Positions 11,316 through 23,655 of a stretch of 64,000 nucleotides of DNA are shown piece by piece. Within the stretch, counting starts at the first letter, position 1. Each line of letters begins with the position of its first letter. Made by a program: the position numbers and the translations under genes. Source of the DNA: Penicillus capitatus (lineage: Eukaryota > Chlorophyta); contig OZ287708.1 in the NCBI GenBank assembly GCA_965649825.1, positions 372,001 through 436,000 of the forward strand, given 5' to 3'. Under the pieces are notes generated by a model, which saw only the letters and a list, made by a program, of their open reading frames with translations, did no database searches and was not told the DNA's origin.

Positions 11316-12724
11316 ATGCGGATTTCAAGTTTCGTGCCCGGCATACGAAGAGTGCTGCGGCCGTTTTTGAAGACGACACGCGCGTTTTCGATTGTCACGC
11401 ACGATGGCAACTTTCACTGTGACGAAGCCTTAGCCGTGTGGATGCTGAAGCAGACAGCACGATTTCGGGATTCTCCCGTCATCCGAACACGAGATCCTTC
11501 ACTCGTTGAAAAGGCGGACGTCACCGTCGACGTCGGGGATATCTACGACCCAGGTTGCTCGATTCAACGTCACCCACTGGCCTGATACAGACGCGTTGAT
11601 TGATAGACACCCTTCGATTCGACCATCACCAGCCGGGTTTCGAAGAGTACTTCGATTCGAGTAAGTTCTGATGCCGTCTCCACGAAGGAGATGACGAACG
11701 AATCATTTCAGATAGACGCCGCATTCAGTTATCGAGCTGCGGACTCGTGTACAAACACTTTGGTATGCCTGGCTACGTGATGTTCGTCGAATACAGAGAC
11801 GAGAGCGTGTTTCTGCATCAGGAAGAGAAGTGATTTCTGAAATCGCGAAGGACTTTGAACTGACAGGCGAGGAGATGGAAACACTTTACCAAAGAGTCTA
11901 TGCAGCATTCATCGAGGCCATCGATGCCATGGATAACGGTGCAGATTGCTCTGTTCTATGCTTTGTCTGAGGAGGACTGCCGTGATAGGTTACCCTGAAT
12001 GTGTCACGGATACTTATCGAATGCGTAAAGCTTGCAAGACCTTCAGCGATTGCACAGGGTTGACTGCCAGAGTTCGAAGGATGAATGTTCACTGGCGATC
12101 GCCTCCTGATGTCACATCCGATGGTCAGTTCCAGAAGGCGGTGGAGTTGTGTGGCAAAGAGTTTGCGGAATTCGTTCTCTACAGAGCTTATGTTCGTCCA
12201 TCTTTCTAGACGAGACCCCTCCCTGCCGACAGTTTGTTTTCTAGAAATACATTCCGGCACGAAGATACGTGCAACGTGCCCTGGAGACCATCTACGACGT
12301 TAGCAAACAGGGCGATATTATGTTGTTGGAGATCGGGTGTCCATGGAACAGATTCCTTCATGAACTCGAGTCTCAGATTCTGAGGCACAACCAAGTCAAG
12401 TACTGCGTTTATACTGGCGTAAGCAAGCCAACAGTTTCTCTGACGAGCTTCCCAGAGAGGTGACGTGTCCAGGAAGAGGAAAACAGTGACTATCGAGTTC
12501 ATGCCGTTACCGTTAACCCCGATTCGAATACGCCTCGTCTTGGGTTCCCCGACGAATGGAGAGGGTTGAGTGGAGAGAAGCTCGAACGCGTGACCGGAAT
12601 CGAAGGTAGCTCCTTTGTGCATCGAGGAGGATATATTGGAAGGAATCGCACAAAGGAGGGTGCCATCGCCATGGCCCGAAAGTCCATAGAGATTGCAAGA
12701 GGAAAGAGATTTGTCACCGGTTGA
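11316..12724 (+). pseudogene. MYG1-family paralogue B, left-arm copy with a frame break
   Basis: Six exons fit: 11316-11553, 11607-11660, 11712-11762, 11822-12191, 12245-12418 and 12473-12724. Introns of 51-59 nt occur at the positions used by the right-arm copy. The leader MRISSFVPGIRRVLRP looks mitochondrial. THDGNFHCDEALA and LRFDHHQ are both intact, and the C-terminus (EWRGLSGEKLERVTGIEG) matches the family. Exon 4 is 370 nt here against 368 nt in the right-arm copy. The 2-nt difference near 11955-11965 shifts frame and meets a stop. Unless a very short intron hides there, this copy is broken while 61417-62823 is intact. Confidence 0.7.
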
Positions 12725-12785
12725 TCATGAACGTCATTGATCGTCCGTCAGCTGCCTCGACGAATCTCGATCTTTCGATTTTGCG

Positions 12786-14196
12786 TTGTGTCAGACGGAG
12801 ACTGTGTTTGTGAGTCTTCTTATCGGCGATGAGCAAACTCGAAACCAGGACTGCACTAATGGAGTCGTTTTCGTGAATTTGACAGTTCAAAACAGGCACA
12901 CGGCCACGACTTCACACACACCAACATCTTTCTTAAATACCCAGGCAATCATTACGGTCTTCACAGAACACTGTCTAATGGTAATTGGCTCGACTCTCTC
13001 CCGCTGCATCACATTCATGTCTCTTCGAAGTTTCACAGAGATTTGGCCAAATGGCCATTCCTTGGCGGAGAGTATAAGTACTAATGTGGAAACTGGAGTT
13101 CACATTTTAGCTTCTGCTTCCTGGAAAATCGGGAGTTCTGCATCACAGAAGGTTCTTCGAATCAACTGCGGTCGGTTGAATTTAAATGTCGACGAGAACA
13201 TCCGACTGACTCATCGAATGGACGATAAGCTTATCTGAGAACTTTTTGCGTCGCAAGAGTAGCAAGTCTGTTTCCACGTGTCCTTCAGATAGACGTTGTG
13301 GGTTCTGTCAACAGGTTACTGAACATGCAACCCAACTTTTGGACGAAGAGCTGCCCGTTGGAGGACCGTCCGCATCGGAATGTGGTGGTAGACCTTACCT
13401 GCCGGATCTCGATATCCAAGAAAGAAAACGGGCGAAGTTTTGCGTGCCCTCGCATTGAAACATGACATCTTCAATACCGAGTCGCTTGTCGCAGCATGCA
13501 ACGCTACGACGAATAAAAATGAACGAAACATTCCTCTTGGATGGTTAAGGAGATTTGGCGAAAGAAGTCGTCATGGATGTCTCAAACCTGATGCTGTCTT
13601 CGAATTCGCAGAAGTGGCCAAAATCGCACCTGTTCTCGAACAAGATGCGGATTCTCTGAGAGAACTGGTGTGTGTCCTCCGTTCAAGAATCATCATGCAG
13701 ACACGCTGCAATGCGCCGAGTTGGATGCTGCCAAGACAGTCAGTTCACAAGGTGAGGTGGCTATTGCAGAGAGCAAATGTGATGGGACATTCGTGTGGTG
13801 GCTGGTCTTCACGGATTCGCGTCTTCGCTGATGGATCTGGACTTTGCACCAGCAGGACGTGAATTTGTAGCCGATGGCTTTGATCGGATGGCTGAGACTG
13901 TTCGAGAAAGAGCAGCAGGAAGAAGAGATGTCTACTTCATTCCTCGCATGTCACGACGGTCTTCCTGCTGTTCCGGTCTTGATGCAAGCAACGTATGTCT
14001 TTTGCGTCAGAATCAAACGCAATGGCACCGTGTGCCGTGTTTACGTATCCCGACTTTTAAGAACAGACAGTTTCCACAGGTTTTCGACCATTGTCGACTC
14101 TTTAATCGAAATACCTTGTACTTGCTGCCCGTTTCGCGTTCCTGCTTCTTTTCCACGTCAGTGATCGACTTGGCGTGCATCTGCAATCATCACTAA
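12786..14196 (+). CDS. Unrecognised multi-exon gene of block M, left copy
   Basis: Open stretches on plus are conserved in the right-arm copy (59978-61355). One block reads DFTHTNIFLKYPGNHYGLHR around 12910-12970. Another, 13440-13670, has LKPDAVFEFAEVAKIAPVLE, and a third around 13800-13920 has GLHGFASSLMDLDF. The blocks are in different frames, so introns of the local short type are needed; I could not fix them. No family is recognised. It lies head-to-tail after the two MYG1 genes. Confidence 0.4.
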
Positions 14197-14439
14197 ACAT
14201 AGGCAAATAGGCTTTTTCGTGCCGCGTCCGATTCAGAGATATTAGCTCCTGTTTCGTCTGGCATCATCCCCTTTGTCTCGTCTCGATTTGCCTGGCGAAA
14301 CATCTAGGAGTGGACAGTCGCATTGTTTTGGCACCCTTGTTCATCGCGAACAAACTCTCTCATCCGAAATCGTTTTCGCGTCTACAGAGCGCATCGTTTA
14401 ATGTGTGTTCTCTCGCACTGTTTTCTGAAGATGCCTTGT

Positions 14440-14956
14440 TGTGCGAATGTCTTTCGGACTCGATCCAACGCGTCGACGGTGGCATGCATCTCGGTGTTCA
14501 ATGAGGAATGCCGCGTCACAGGTCCAAATGGCAGAGCCACGAGCAGGCATTTCTACAGTGTCTGTCTTTCACGCGTTCCACGGAGCATTTGCCGCACGAG
14601 AGAACATCGCCAGCGCTGACGACATCTCCTGGAACGCCCCACGCATGCAAAACACTCGGAGGTAGTTAGTCTTTCATTACAGACATTTTCCAGAAGTGTC
14701 TCAGAACGGAAAAACAGACATTCTCCGTCACAGCCCTCATAGCCTCAGAACTCGCCAGACACTAGAACGGAACGGCATGGACGATTCCAACGCAGATGCA
14801 GCAGCATGCCATCCACTTCCAATGGTAATCCACCACTTTGGTGCGCTCTGCACGGTGGAATACGCCGGAAAGAAAGAAGGCGATGACATTGGATCGCGAC
14901 TGGCTTCGACCGCGATCAACTGCGCCATCACGCAGGTTGCTCTCGAAACTGTCTGA
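14440..14956 (+). CDS. Unrecognised small gene at the end of block M, left copy
   Basis: Two plus-strand blocks are shared with the right arm. One reads MAEPRAGISTVSVFHAFHGA (about 14530-14590). The other ends at 14956 and contains HHFGALCTVEYAGKKEGDDI and ASTAINCAITQVALETV. They are probably exons of one short protein. In the right arm the matching codon in AITQVA is a stop (TAG), so only this copy could be full length. No family is recognised. Confidence 0.35.
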
Positions 14957-15134
14957 TCGATGGCTTCGCAGACAGAACAGCAATCTTGCACAGCAGCCAC
15001 ACAACGCGATAGAACTTCGCTAGTTGGAGCGAACGGCGTCTTCCAAAGCACTCACTCAACGCTATGCGCGAGCACGAACCGAACGACGACTCCGCGGCCG
15101 TCTGGTTCTCGCAGGGCGTCGTTCGGTTCCGCCT

Positions 15135-15618
15135 TCCATGTTCGAGGGAGTTAGGACCAACGACAACCCCTCAAACCGATACGCGTTACACCGCGCAGAA
15201 CGCTCTGCCGACGGCGTTTGCGACGGAGACGCCCGAAAAAGACGGCCGTCCAGACGCAGAGTCCGTGCCGATCATGCGAACGAGAGAGACCGCCGCTTTC
15301 CTCTGCCCAGGCAACGCGGAGCTGAGCCGGGCGGTTTGCCGTTCGGAGATCCGCGTCGGAACAGCCGCAGAGAACGCATGCGCGTTACACTCAGAGCGGA
15401 ACATGCCGACAAACTGTAAAGAACTTTGACTGTAATACACTTCGCAAAGCTTCCAGAAGCGCACTCCCTTTTGCGTCGCGCATCCGACGACAGTGCTCTG
15501 CGTTTCTGAACGTCTGGCAGCCGATCGTTTGTCCAGCGGCGCATGCAGCGCCGCCGAACGGCCACGGTTCCCAGCCGCCACCCGCAGGTCGCGCTCGGCA
15601 ACCGACGCGGCTATAAAG
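15135..15618 (+). promoter_or_regulatory. 5' flank and TATA promoter of P2
   Basis: Copy of the P upstream flank, with TATAAAG at 15612-15618, 80 bp before the start codon. The inverted repeat upstream of the TATA box is present near 15536-15558 with one arm altered. It contains two near-repeats around GCGTTACAC (15184 and 15384) seen in the other copies. Confidence 0.65.
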
Positions 15619-15697
15619 GTCCTGTCACAGACCCTTCCGCACTGTCGACTTTCCTTGGCGCCTTCCTGTTTTCCGGAGTTCAAGCAAAGACGAAGAT

Positions 15698-16877
15698 ATG
15701 GCCGAAGCACGCATGTTCACAGAAGACGACTACGGATATCCTGACAGACCGTGAGTCCTGTGGCCATTCGTCGACGCGTCGCGCGCTACGGAGCCTTTCG
15801 ACTGCGGCTGGACACTCTCCATGAACACGCATGCGTCCGGCTGCAGTCGAGAAGCTCTGCAGCGCGCGACGCGTCGACGAACTCTTCTTCGACTGATCTC
15901 TAACTCTTCTGTGTGTTCTTAGATTTGACCAGGTGACGTTGAGGGAGGTCCTGGGCAGTCACCCGCCCAGGGCCTTCGAAGGCTTGGACGAGGCCGCGCG
16001 TGTGCAGTTGTATTGGGACCTAAAATCCCGAACAACTGCACAGAGGGGTCAAGCGCACATCGATGCGCAGACCCCTCCTGTGCGGTTTGGACCCAATAGG
16101 GTCCAAACCCCACAGCCGCGGCCTGTGCGGCGGGCGAGGGTCCTGTCCTCAGAGGACAGGAGAGCGCGACTGGCCCAACAGGGCCAGCCTGCCGCTCCGC
16201 CGCCTCCAGCGCGCCCCGCTCCGCCGCCGCCTGCAGTCTCAGAGCCACTGCCGTGCCAACATCCGGCATCACCAGCGCCAGCGCCAGCCGAGACTCCTCA
16301 GGCCCAGCCGGCCTCGCCGCCAGCAGCACCCCAGCCGAGCGCGCCTCTGCCGATGGATTGGTCGCCAGTGCCGCCGGCAGCTTATTCTCAGGCCCAGTCA
16401 GCCGCACCGACTCAAGCATCATCGCAGCCACCGTGTCCAACTGTCATGGAGTGGTCATCCTGTCCCTCTCCTCAGCCGACCCCGACAATGCCCGCTTCCG
16501 TCACCCAGTCCATCAAGCCTCCACCTTTCCCCCCTCGCCCACAGGTGTTTTGCATCCCAGCGTCCCCGCCTCCACTTATCCCCTCGCGCCTGTTTAAGTT
16601 TTCATTCCCCTTTTTCCCACCTTCCTTTCCTGTACGCACCTCCCAGTTTTCCTTACCCTGCCCCCCTCCAATCCCACCACGCCCCTTTGTCTTTTCCGTC
16701 GGGCCCCTCGGTATCCCTCCCAGACCGTATTTCCTCTCCGGCCAGTGTGTGCCCATCGGTCCTGCCATTCCAGAACGGCTTTTCTTTCTATCAGGCGAAT
16801 GTGTAAGTTACTCTGCATTTCCTTCTCTCTTTCAATGTGTTTTTCTGTAGGTTTTCATTGAAGATTGGTCTCTCTGA
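15698..16877 (+). CDS. P2, proline-rich protein of the five-copy family
   Basis: Inferred 319 aa from exons 15698-15750, 15923-16802 and 16851-16877, with GT-AG introns of 172 and 48 nt and consistent phase. It starts MAEARMFTEDDYGYPDRP. The first part of exon 2 matches P1 almost base for base, including the hairpin series. The Pro/Ala-rich middle and the C-terminal PP-IP-R repeats belong to a second subtype shared with P4 and P5 (PLPMDWSPVPPAA, SGQCV). The tail reads ECVFIEDWSL. The hairpin at 16141-16161 uses different bases from P1 yet still pairs. Function unknown. Confidence 0.75.
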
Positions 16878-17159
16878 GGGCCTGTTTGTTTAGTTTTTTG
16901 AACGCTGTTTTCTTTTTTGAAAGAAAAATATAAAAAGAAACAAAGATCTGAAAGGGCTGTTTTCGTTTCTTGCTGTTTCTGCCATTCCACCTCCGCTTTG
17001 TAGTGGATGGTTGTGTGTTTTCTGTTTTTACATAGAGGCTGTCAAGGGCCCATCTGCTGTTTTGTTTGCTCGGAGGCTGAAGTGTCCTAACCTGCTGTCT
17101 TGATGCGATCAAAGGCCTGGAGGCTGTCATAGATGTTCTATTTACTGCTTGTTGTCATT

Positions 17160-19030
17160 GGAGTGCGCCATGGATGTTCTACCTGCCGCTATTGCTGTCT
17201 TGCTGGAGGCCTTCGTAAATCATCTACATGATCTCTTGCTGCTGCTGCTGCTGCTGCTGCTGGAGAACTTCTCTTGCCGCGTGGAGGCAGTCGTTTTCGA
17301 ACTACCTGATGCCTGGAGGCTGTGTGGAGGCCGTCTTTTTCGAACTACCTGATCTCTGGAGGCTGTGTGGAGGCCGTCTTTTTCGAACTACCTGATCTCT
17401 GGAGGCTGCGTGGAGGTCGTCTTTTTCGAGCTACCTGATCTCTGGAGGCTGCGTGGAGGTCGTCTTTTTCGAGCTACCTGATCTCTGGAGGCTGCGTGGA
17501 GGCTTTCTTTTTCGAACTACATGATGCCTGGCGGCTGCATGGAGGCCGTCGTGTCCGTCTCACCTGATCTCTGGCGGCTGCATAGAGGCCGTCGTTTCTG
17601 AACTACATGATGCCTGGCGGCTGCATGATTCCGTCATCAGCGTTCTACCTGATCTCTGGCGGCTGCATAGAGGCCGTCGTGTCCGTCTCACCTGATCTCT
17701 GGCGGCTGCGTGGAGGCTGTCTTTTTCGAACTACATGATGCCTGGCGGCTGCATGGAGGCCGTCGTGTCCGTCTCACCTGATCTCTGGCGGCTGCGTGAA
17801 GGCCGTCATCAGCGTTCTACCTGATCTCTGGCGGCTGCATAGAGGCCGTCGTTTCTGAACTACATGATGCCTGGCGGCTGCATGGAGGCCGTCGTTTCTG
17901 AACTACATGATGCCTGGCGGCTGCATGGAGGCCGTCTTTTCCGAACTACCTGATGCATGGCGGCTGCATGAGACCGTCGTGTCCGTCTCACCTGATCTCT
18001 GGCGGCTGCGTGAAGGCTGTCTTTTTCGAACTACATGATGCCTGGCGGCTGCATGGAGGCCGTCGTGTCCGTCTCACCTGATCTCTGGCGGCTGCGTGGA
18101 GGCTGTCTTTTTCGAACTACATGATGCCTGGCGGCTGCATGGAGGCCGTCTTTTCCGAACTACCTGATGCATGGCAGCTGCATGAGACCGTCGTGTCCGT
18201 CTCACCTGATCTCTGGCGGCTGCGTGAAGGCTGTCTTTTTCGAACTACATGATGCCTGGCGGCTGCATGGAGGCCGTCGTGTCCGTCTCACTTGATCTCT
18301 GGCGGCTGCATGGAGGCCGTCTTTTTCGAACTTCATGATGCCTGGCGGCTACATGAGACCGTCGTGTCCGTCTCACCTGATCTCTGGCGGCTGCGTGGAG
18401 GCTTTCTTTTTCGAACTACATGATGCCTGGCGGCTGCATGGAGGCCGTCGTGTCCGTCTCACCTGATCTCTGGCGGCTGCGTGGAGGCTTTCTTTTTCGA
18501 ACTACATGATGCCTGGCGGCTGCATGGAGGCCGTCGTGTCCGTCTCACCTGATCTCTGGCGGCTGCGTGAAGGCTGTCTTTTTCGAACTACATGATGCCT
18601 GGCGGCTACATGAGGCCGTCTTTTTCGAACTACCTGATGCCTGGCGGCTGCATGAGGCCGTCTTTTTCGAACTACCTGATGCCTGGCGGCTGCATGAGGC
18701 CGTCGTTTCTGAACTACCTGATGCCTGGCGGCTGCATGAGGCCGTCATCGGCGTCCTACCTGATCTTTGGCCGCGTGGAGGCCGTCGTGGCGGCGTCCTA
18801 CCTGACGTCTGGCGGCGGCGGAAAGGCTGTCTTAAGCGTCCTTCCTGATCTCCTGCTGCTACTGGAGGCCTTCACAGCGAATGAAGGCCGTCGTGGCGGC
18901 GTCCTACCTGACGTCTGGCGGCGGCGGAAAGGCCGTCTTAAGCGTCCTTCCTGATTTCTGGCGGCTGCATGAGGCCGTCTTTTCCGAACTACCTGATCTC
19001 TGGTGGCTGCCGGCTTACTTGCCGCCTTGC
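17160..19030. repeat. Tandem array T2 downstream of P2 (type-2 42-bp units)
   Basis: Units of 42 bp built on CTGGCGGCTGCATGAGGCCG and TTTTTCGAACTAC, with substitutions (GTGTCCGTCTCACCTGATCT, ATCAGCGTTCTACCTGATCT). A (TGC)n microsatellite lies at 17238-17262. The array ends near 19030 with a GGCGGCGG variant unit. This unit type also makes up T5 (inverted). Long open frames through it, such as 18592-18954, reflect the 3n period rather than a gene. Confidence 0.9.
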
Positions 19031-19204
19031 TGTGGACGCAAGGCGGCTGTCGCCGACTTTAAGTTCTCTTTTCATGAAATTGCACTTTCTTACTCTTTCT
19101 CTGCAGACTTTGTTGCGGGGTGTATCTTATCCTTCGCGAACCACTGTTTTATCGATTTTGCGCTTGAGATCGCACTTTTTAAAAAAGAATGACCTTTTTA
19201 CAAG

Positions 19205-20135
19205 CGTTTTGAACAATTGAAATCCGTTCTTTTAACATTTATCGAGCGCGAGTTACGATTCGCCGACGGAACGCTGTATGTCGACGCCTTCCCGTCCATT
19301 GCCGAAGGCGTTGTTCTGGCGCGTTACATCTTGAAGCTCGTTACCATCTGCTGGGGAAGACGCATGGCATCCACAGACCTGTTTCCTGCATTCGCTTCCT
19401 AGGGACAGGCGAAGATGACGCGACGTTTACTCCGTGCATGCACCGTCGACCCAGGCTTCGAAACTCGGCAAGCACGTCGCACTGTGCGACTGCGATGAAT
19501 TGCCTAACCCTATCGTGTGTTGCGCTACTGCCTGTCTGCAACACCTCGGCTACAAGCTTCCGTCCGATAGGCTTGCACTCGAGTGCCTTGTGTCGGTGTC
19601 GTTCAGTGCCCGAAAGCTTGGAAGCGTGCCTGCGGATGAGAATCGACTTGTGGCGGCTGTGTCGATGAAGTGGCGATAGGAGAGCGAGGGACGAGAGCCT
19701 CGTCGGTATGCATGACTCTAAAGCAGTGGCGACTCGCATTTTCTGTTTACGGATCTATTCGAAACGACACGTTTCGGGCGGTGTCCGATATGGCGACAGC
19801 ATTATCGCCAGAAGCAAAAAAAGTCGCTGCACGTTGTCGACTGGCGGCGGCGTGCTCCGAAGAGAGGAGCGCCAGACGAACGATTGTCTCTTCGAAGTTG
19901 TTTACAAGATGTATCGTTTAAGATTCTGGGCGAACTCCTTTCGTTGTCTGAGGAGAGGAGTGCATTACATTCCGTGCAGTCGGTTGCCCGGGACAGAGAA
20001 GACTATGCGCATCGTCACGACGAAGGCGTCGTTTTCGTTTCATCGCCTTGGCGGCTCCGCAGTTTAAGCGAAGAACGACAGAGGAGGAACGCGGAAGGCT
20101 TCGACGAAAGCCGAACAGATACAAGAACAGCGTGA
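19205..20135 (+). other. Unrecognised conserved ORFs at the start of block U
   Basis: Plus-strand blocks are conserved with the right arm: FIERELRFADGTLYVDAFPS at 19235-19295; an ORF 19434-19679; and 19884-20135 with FKILGELLSLSEERSALHSV. They sit in different frames. The minus strand is also open (19341-19739) and well conserved, so strand choice rests only on the more natural-looking peptides. In the right arm the first block meets an early stop (AR then TAA). I do not recognise a product. Confidence 0.3.
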
Positions 20136-20204
20136 ACTCTGGAGAGGCTAGAGTCGCGAAGCCGTCGACGCAACGCTCACAGGAACGCGTGTTCGACAGT
20201 TCAG

Positions 20205-21484
20205 ATGGCGTCAACTGACTGGAGCTGTACCATTCGACGCAACCAGCGACAGCTCCAATGCTCCATATTCAAGGCGCGTCTTGCCGATTTGGACGACCCG
20301 CCCTTTCGCCGGTCCGCGTTGCTCGTGTTCGGTGGACCCTTTAACGAGGCCTCGCCTTTCAAGTTCTCGGACAACGACATCAAGATCTACGCGTCTCCGC
20401 GTGTCGCTCGTTCGATTTCGAGTAGATCGTCGGAATTGCATCTGACCGCTCGTCAATTGGAGACGCCTGTCCGAACGCCGATGTCGCCGCCGCGGGAAAA
20501 AGATCTCGGCATTGCGCGCGTGTACAAAGCGACCTTCGCCCTTTGTCGGAACGTCAGAGACCAGAAGTGAGAATCAAACAACATCCGAAGACGATGAAGA
20601 GTGGATCATCCTCGTGAGCCTGGGGGAATCTCGCCTCCTGAGCTGAATGTGTTTGCATCATCCTCCTCGGGAACTGCCAAAATCCTTTTGGAACACGGAC
20701 GTTTCCGAATCTGCCTCATCGTGCGCGACAAGAATGCAGGCCACTTCAGCGCAGTACAGGGAAATGATTGCGGTGTGAGCGGTGGATGAAGGGAAAGAGC
20801 GTCAACACGGCGCGCGAGCTTGCGGCGACGGAAGTGCTGAGCGTTCAGGACGTCCGAAGGCAATAGGACCGCGAGGACTCCTCGAAGAGAGACCTCTGCA
20901 AGCCGTGTTTCTGCTCGAGAGTTCTGTCGAGACGCCTCTAACGAGCTCCTCGGTGCGAATCTCGCAGCAGATCGACGTCCACCGATGAGGAGTTCGAGGC
21001 GTACCGGCATCGTTGCCCGACAACAACATAGACGGTCGGTTTACGGCATCTTGTGACGCGTGTCCCTAGACGGAGGCAGCGTTCAATCGGTGTCCAAGTG
21101 GAGCAAAGGATGCGCGAATACTGTTTCACGTATCTCTATGCGGTGCTGCTGGCGTTGGGCGGATTCATCGGTTTAGCGACCGAAGTCAGGAATGGCTCCC
21201 TCGGAGGCGGTGTGCGTTCTGGCGCCGTGCTCTCTCTCTCCTCGCGCACAGTCTGCTCTGCTACGTGCCAGGAAGCAATGGAAGACAGGAACAGTCGGCA
21301 GAGGAATCGACACCAGCCACGCCATCGGCAAGTCTTGCACGACATGCTCACCGCGATCGATCTATCCAAGCTGCCGTCGACGAGCGAGACGAACGCTCCC
21401 GCACCGAGTGCGCCCGAGCCGACAGGTAAAGTATGGTACAAGGAGAACGCTCGTATCCCATCTGGACACACTATGCAGAACTGA
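20205..21484 (+). CDS. TMEM14-like membrane protein, multi-exon, left copy
   Basis: The clearest part is exon 21032 onward, preceded by a 55-nt GT-AG intron (20977-21031) and an exon ending QISQQID-type sequence (VRISQQID). It translates to YAVLLALGGFIGLATEVRNG followed by SLGGG and GAVLSL. This aligns with the first two membrane segments of TMEM14/FAX-type proteins (Tyr-Ala, GG-IG, SL-G-GSG spacing). Further upstream, ORF 20205-20570 may be the first exon, but the links are unresolved. Compared with the right arm there is an extra CT in a CT run near 21230, which shifts the frame after GAVLSL, so this copy may be broken. TMEM14 relatives act in organelle membranes; that role is inferred. Confidence 0.4.
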
Positions 21485-21973
21485 GCCGCAATGAAAGAGA
21501 ACGGAGTGGAAGGTTAGTAAGGCGTGTACGCGTTGACACGCCACCGGCTATAGAGTAGATAGGTGAACGACCGGTCTCGGCGTTCCACGCACTGGGGCAA
21601 ACGGAATGCGCAACAGCTCCCCTTTCTTGCATCTCTTTCGTCGCGACATTACGCATATGGTCTTCCATCGAGATGCGCAACGTTAGAGGCAGCAAACGCT
21701 TTCGGCGACCGATCACAGATCCGCCTGACTGTAGCAGACGTTTCCACTCGAGTAAGGGCAATTCGCACGCTGGCTTCGCATCGAACAAATCTGTGTCTGT
21801 ATCAGCATGACAAAGACCAAAGAAAAAGGTAACAAAACAGGCTGGCGACTGAAGAAATGTTGATCATGAGGTCGAATGGGATGCCACACACATTTCGCAC
21901 TCTTCCCGCGCACAAGCGACTGTCCGACACATCTCGACTTCTAACACAGTGTTCGATGAAATCCTGCTGCCAG

Positions 21974-22324
21974 TCATGTTAGTCGGTCCGCGACCAAGCA
22001 CGCCGCCAACCAGAACCTCAGAACCGCTAGGGCACTGCACAGGTAAACGAATACGGCGACTCCACCTTGCGTCTCTGGCAGATCTCTCACCAGTTTGGCG
22101 GCACTTCTTCCCCGTGTCTTCGTTCGCCGCTGAAGCGCGACGAGCTCGAGTTTGACGAAGCGCTGTAGCAAATGGACTAAGTGGGATGTGGTTCTTTTGC
22201 CATCACCACCTCTAGGCCTTTCGCTGCGTTTCTGTCCTGTCGCCTTCCCCGCAGCACGATCTCCAAACGCTCGGGATATCTGTCCGTCTTTCCTCTGTCG
22301 TTTGGATGGCGGCTTGGAAGTCAT
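21974..22324 (-). CDS. Unrecognised basic protein in block U, left copy
   Basis: ORF starting at 22324 on minus. Its Lys/Arg-rich N-terminus MTSKPPSKRQRKDGQISRAF is followed by HLVHLLQRFVKLELVALQRR. The right-arm copy (50507-50821) keeps the same frame for about 100 residues with few changes, which supports coding. The last third differs between copies and may be intron or decay. No family is recognised. Confidence 0.4.
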   Translation of the reverse strand: MTSKPPSKRQRKDGQISRAFGDRAAGKATGQKRSERPRGGDGKRTTSHLVHLLQRFVKLELVALQRRTKTRGRSAAKLVRDLPETQGGVAVFVYLCSALAVLRFWLAACLVADRLT

Positions 22325-22775
22325 CGTCTACATTTCATGCGACTGAGCGGTGCCAGGACAGAAAACGAGGCCGTTGCGCAGCGACCCTCTAAGGCGACCA
22401 TCGGCACGGCGCCGCAGACCGATCCGTTGCTAGGCAACTTCGGTCCGCTCTCCGAACGAACTACTGCTAAGGTCGTCTGTGGTGCTGCAGATGGCGTCTC
22501 GACGCGACGCAGGAGGTTCCAGACGGATTAACATCCGCTCAAGGAAGCCGAAATGAGAACACCGCTGGATGCAGACGATGTCGGACGAGTCTACGCCTCG
22601 GGAACGCAGACCCAGATCCGTCGTCACCTCAAGGCGGTCAATAGAAGAGATCTCCATCCTCCTTATGGGCCTGTATCGCTTTCAGTGTATAAACAAACAT
22701 CACATGGCGGTGGCAACACACAGGGCCGAGTGACAGACGCGAGGTGAGGCGGAGATCAAGTCGAGATTGAAGCTC

Positions 22776-23526
22776 TTACATATCGTCCAGCTCTGCACGC
22801 AGATCACACTGTCCAGTAGACTTTACCGCAGGATCTACGAGGTCGACATTTGCTTCCAGCAGGAACCCAGAGTCCATGTGGACGCCACGATCCGAGATCG
22901 AAAGTGCGTTCCTCCCGCGAGATATGCGGATATCGATCAATACCTGTCCAGCTTCTACGCAGGAACGGCGAAGAGAGAATCCAGCTCGAACGGGTCTTCG
23001 ACCACCCGCGGGTCGAGAGACATGCGGATCCCTCGGCTTCTGCGACTCAAGGGTACCTCTAGGGCTGAGAGAGCGTCGACCGGCTTGCATTCATCGAAGA
23101 CACGTGGATGCAGTCCCGACGTCAGTGGTCCTTTGCACCGAGACAAGAACGAAACGTTTTTTGTCTTGTAACAAGTTTTGTTAAGGGTGATGGTGTCCGT
23201 CAACAGACCGCGCCTTCGGTCGATGCTCATTCGACCTCGTCGGTTGGCGGGGTTTCTGATGCCAGAGAAGAGCACAGGGGAAACGCCTGACTGGTGAGCA
23301 TCGCCGTCGTGAAAGGCCACCTTTCTTCGCCGTCCTTGCTTCCAAGGCTATCTGAGGATACCTGCTGGACTGAGATGCCCCTCGCTGTCGGAGACCGAAT
23401 CGTCTGATGCTTCACCGTCCGCGTTTCTTGCCAGACGATCTGTGGCTCTGTCCTCCGTCGAGGCATCTCTTGCATCACGTCTTCGGTCTGTGTAATCAGG
23501 TCAGCTGCCTTTGCGAATTCAAACAC
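22776..23526 (-). CDS. Unrecognised gene in block U, left copy
   Basis: Minus-strand blocks shared with the right arm (49068-50045): FEFAKAADLITQTEDVM (from about 23523); PLTSGLHPRVFDECKPVDAL through SLDPRVVEDPFELDSLFAVP; and a C-terminal block GRNALSISDRGVHMDSGFLL ending at 22776. Changes between the copies mostly keep the peptide, which argues for coding. The last two blocks are one frame apart, so an intron or frameshift lies near 22960. The opposite strand is also open (22767-23171). No family is recognised. Confidence 0.4.
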
Positions 23527-23655
23527 TAGATCGTCGTCCGCGCCGTCGTTGTCTGTCTTCTAAAACACGTATTCAACGATACCGCAGTCGGGACCGACAG
23601 TCGACAAATCTTCCATAAGTGCCATGACTATCTCGTCGTGCTGTGCGATTGCGAC

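Noticed and set aside
10427-12000. Introns of 15-29 nt in MYG1 paralogues and block U genes
   Set aside because: Some GT...AG stretches of this size would restore frames, but others would not, and confirmed introns here are at least 46 nt. Frameshifts explain them as well.
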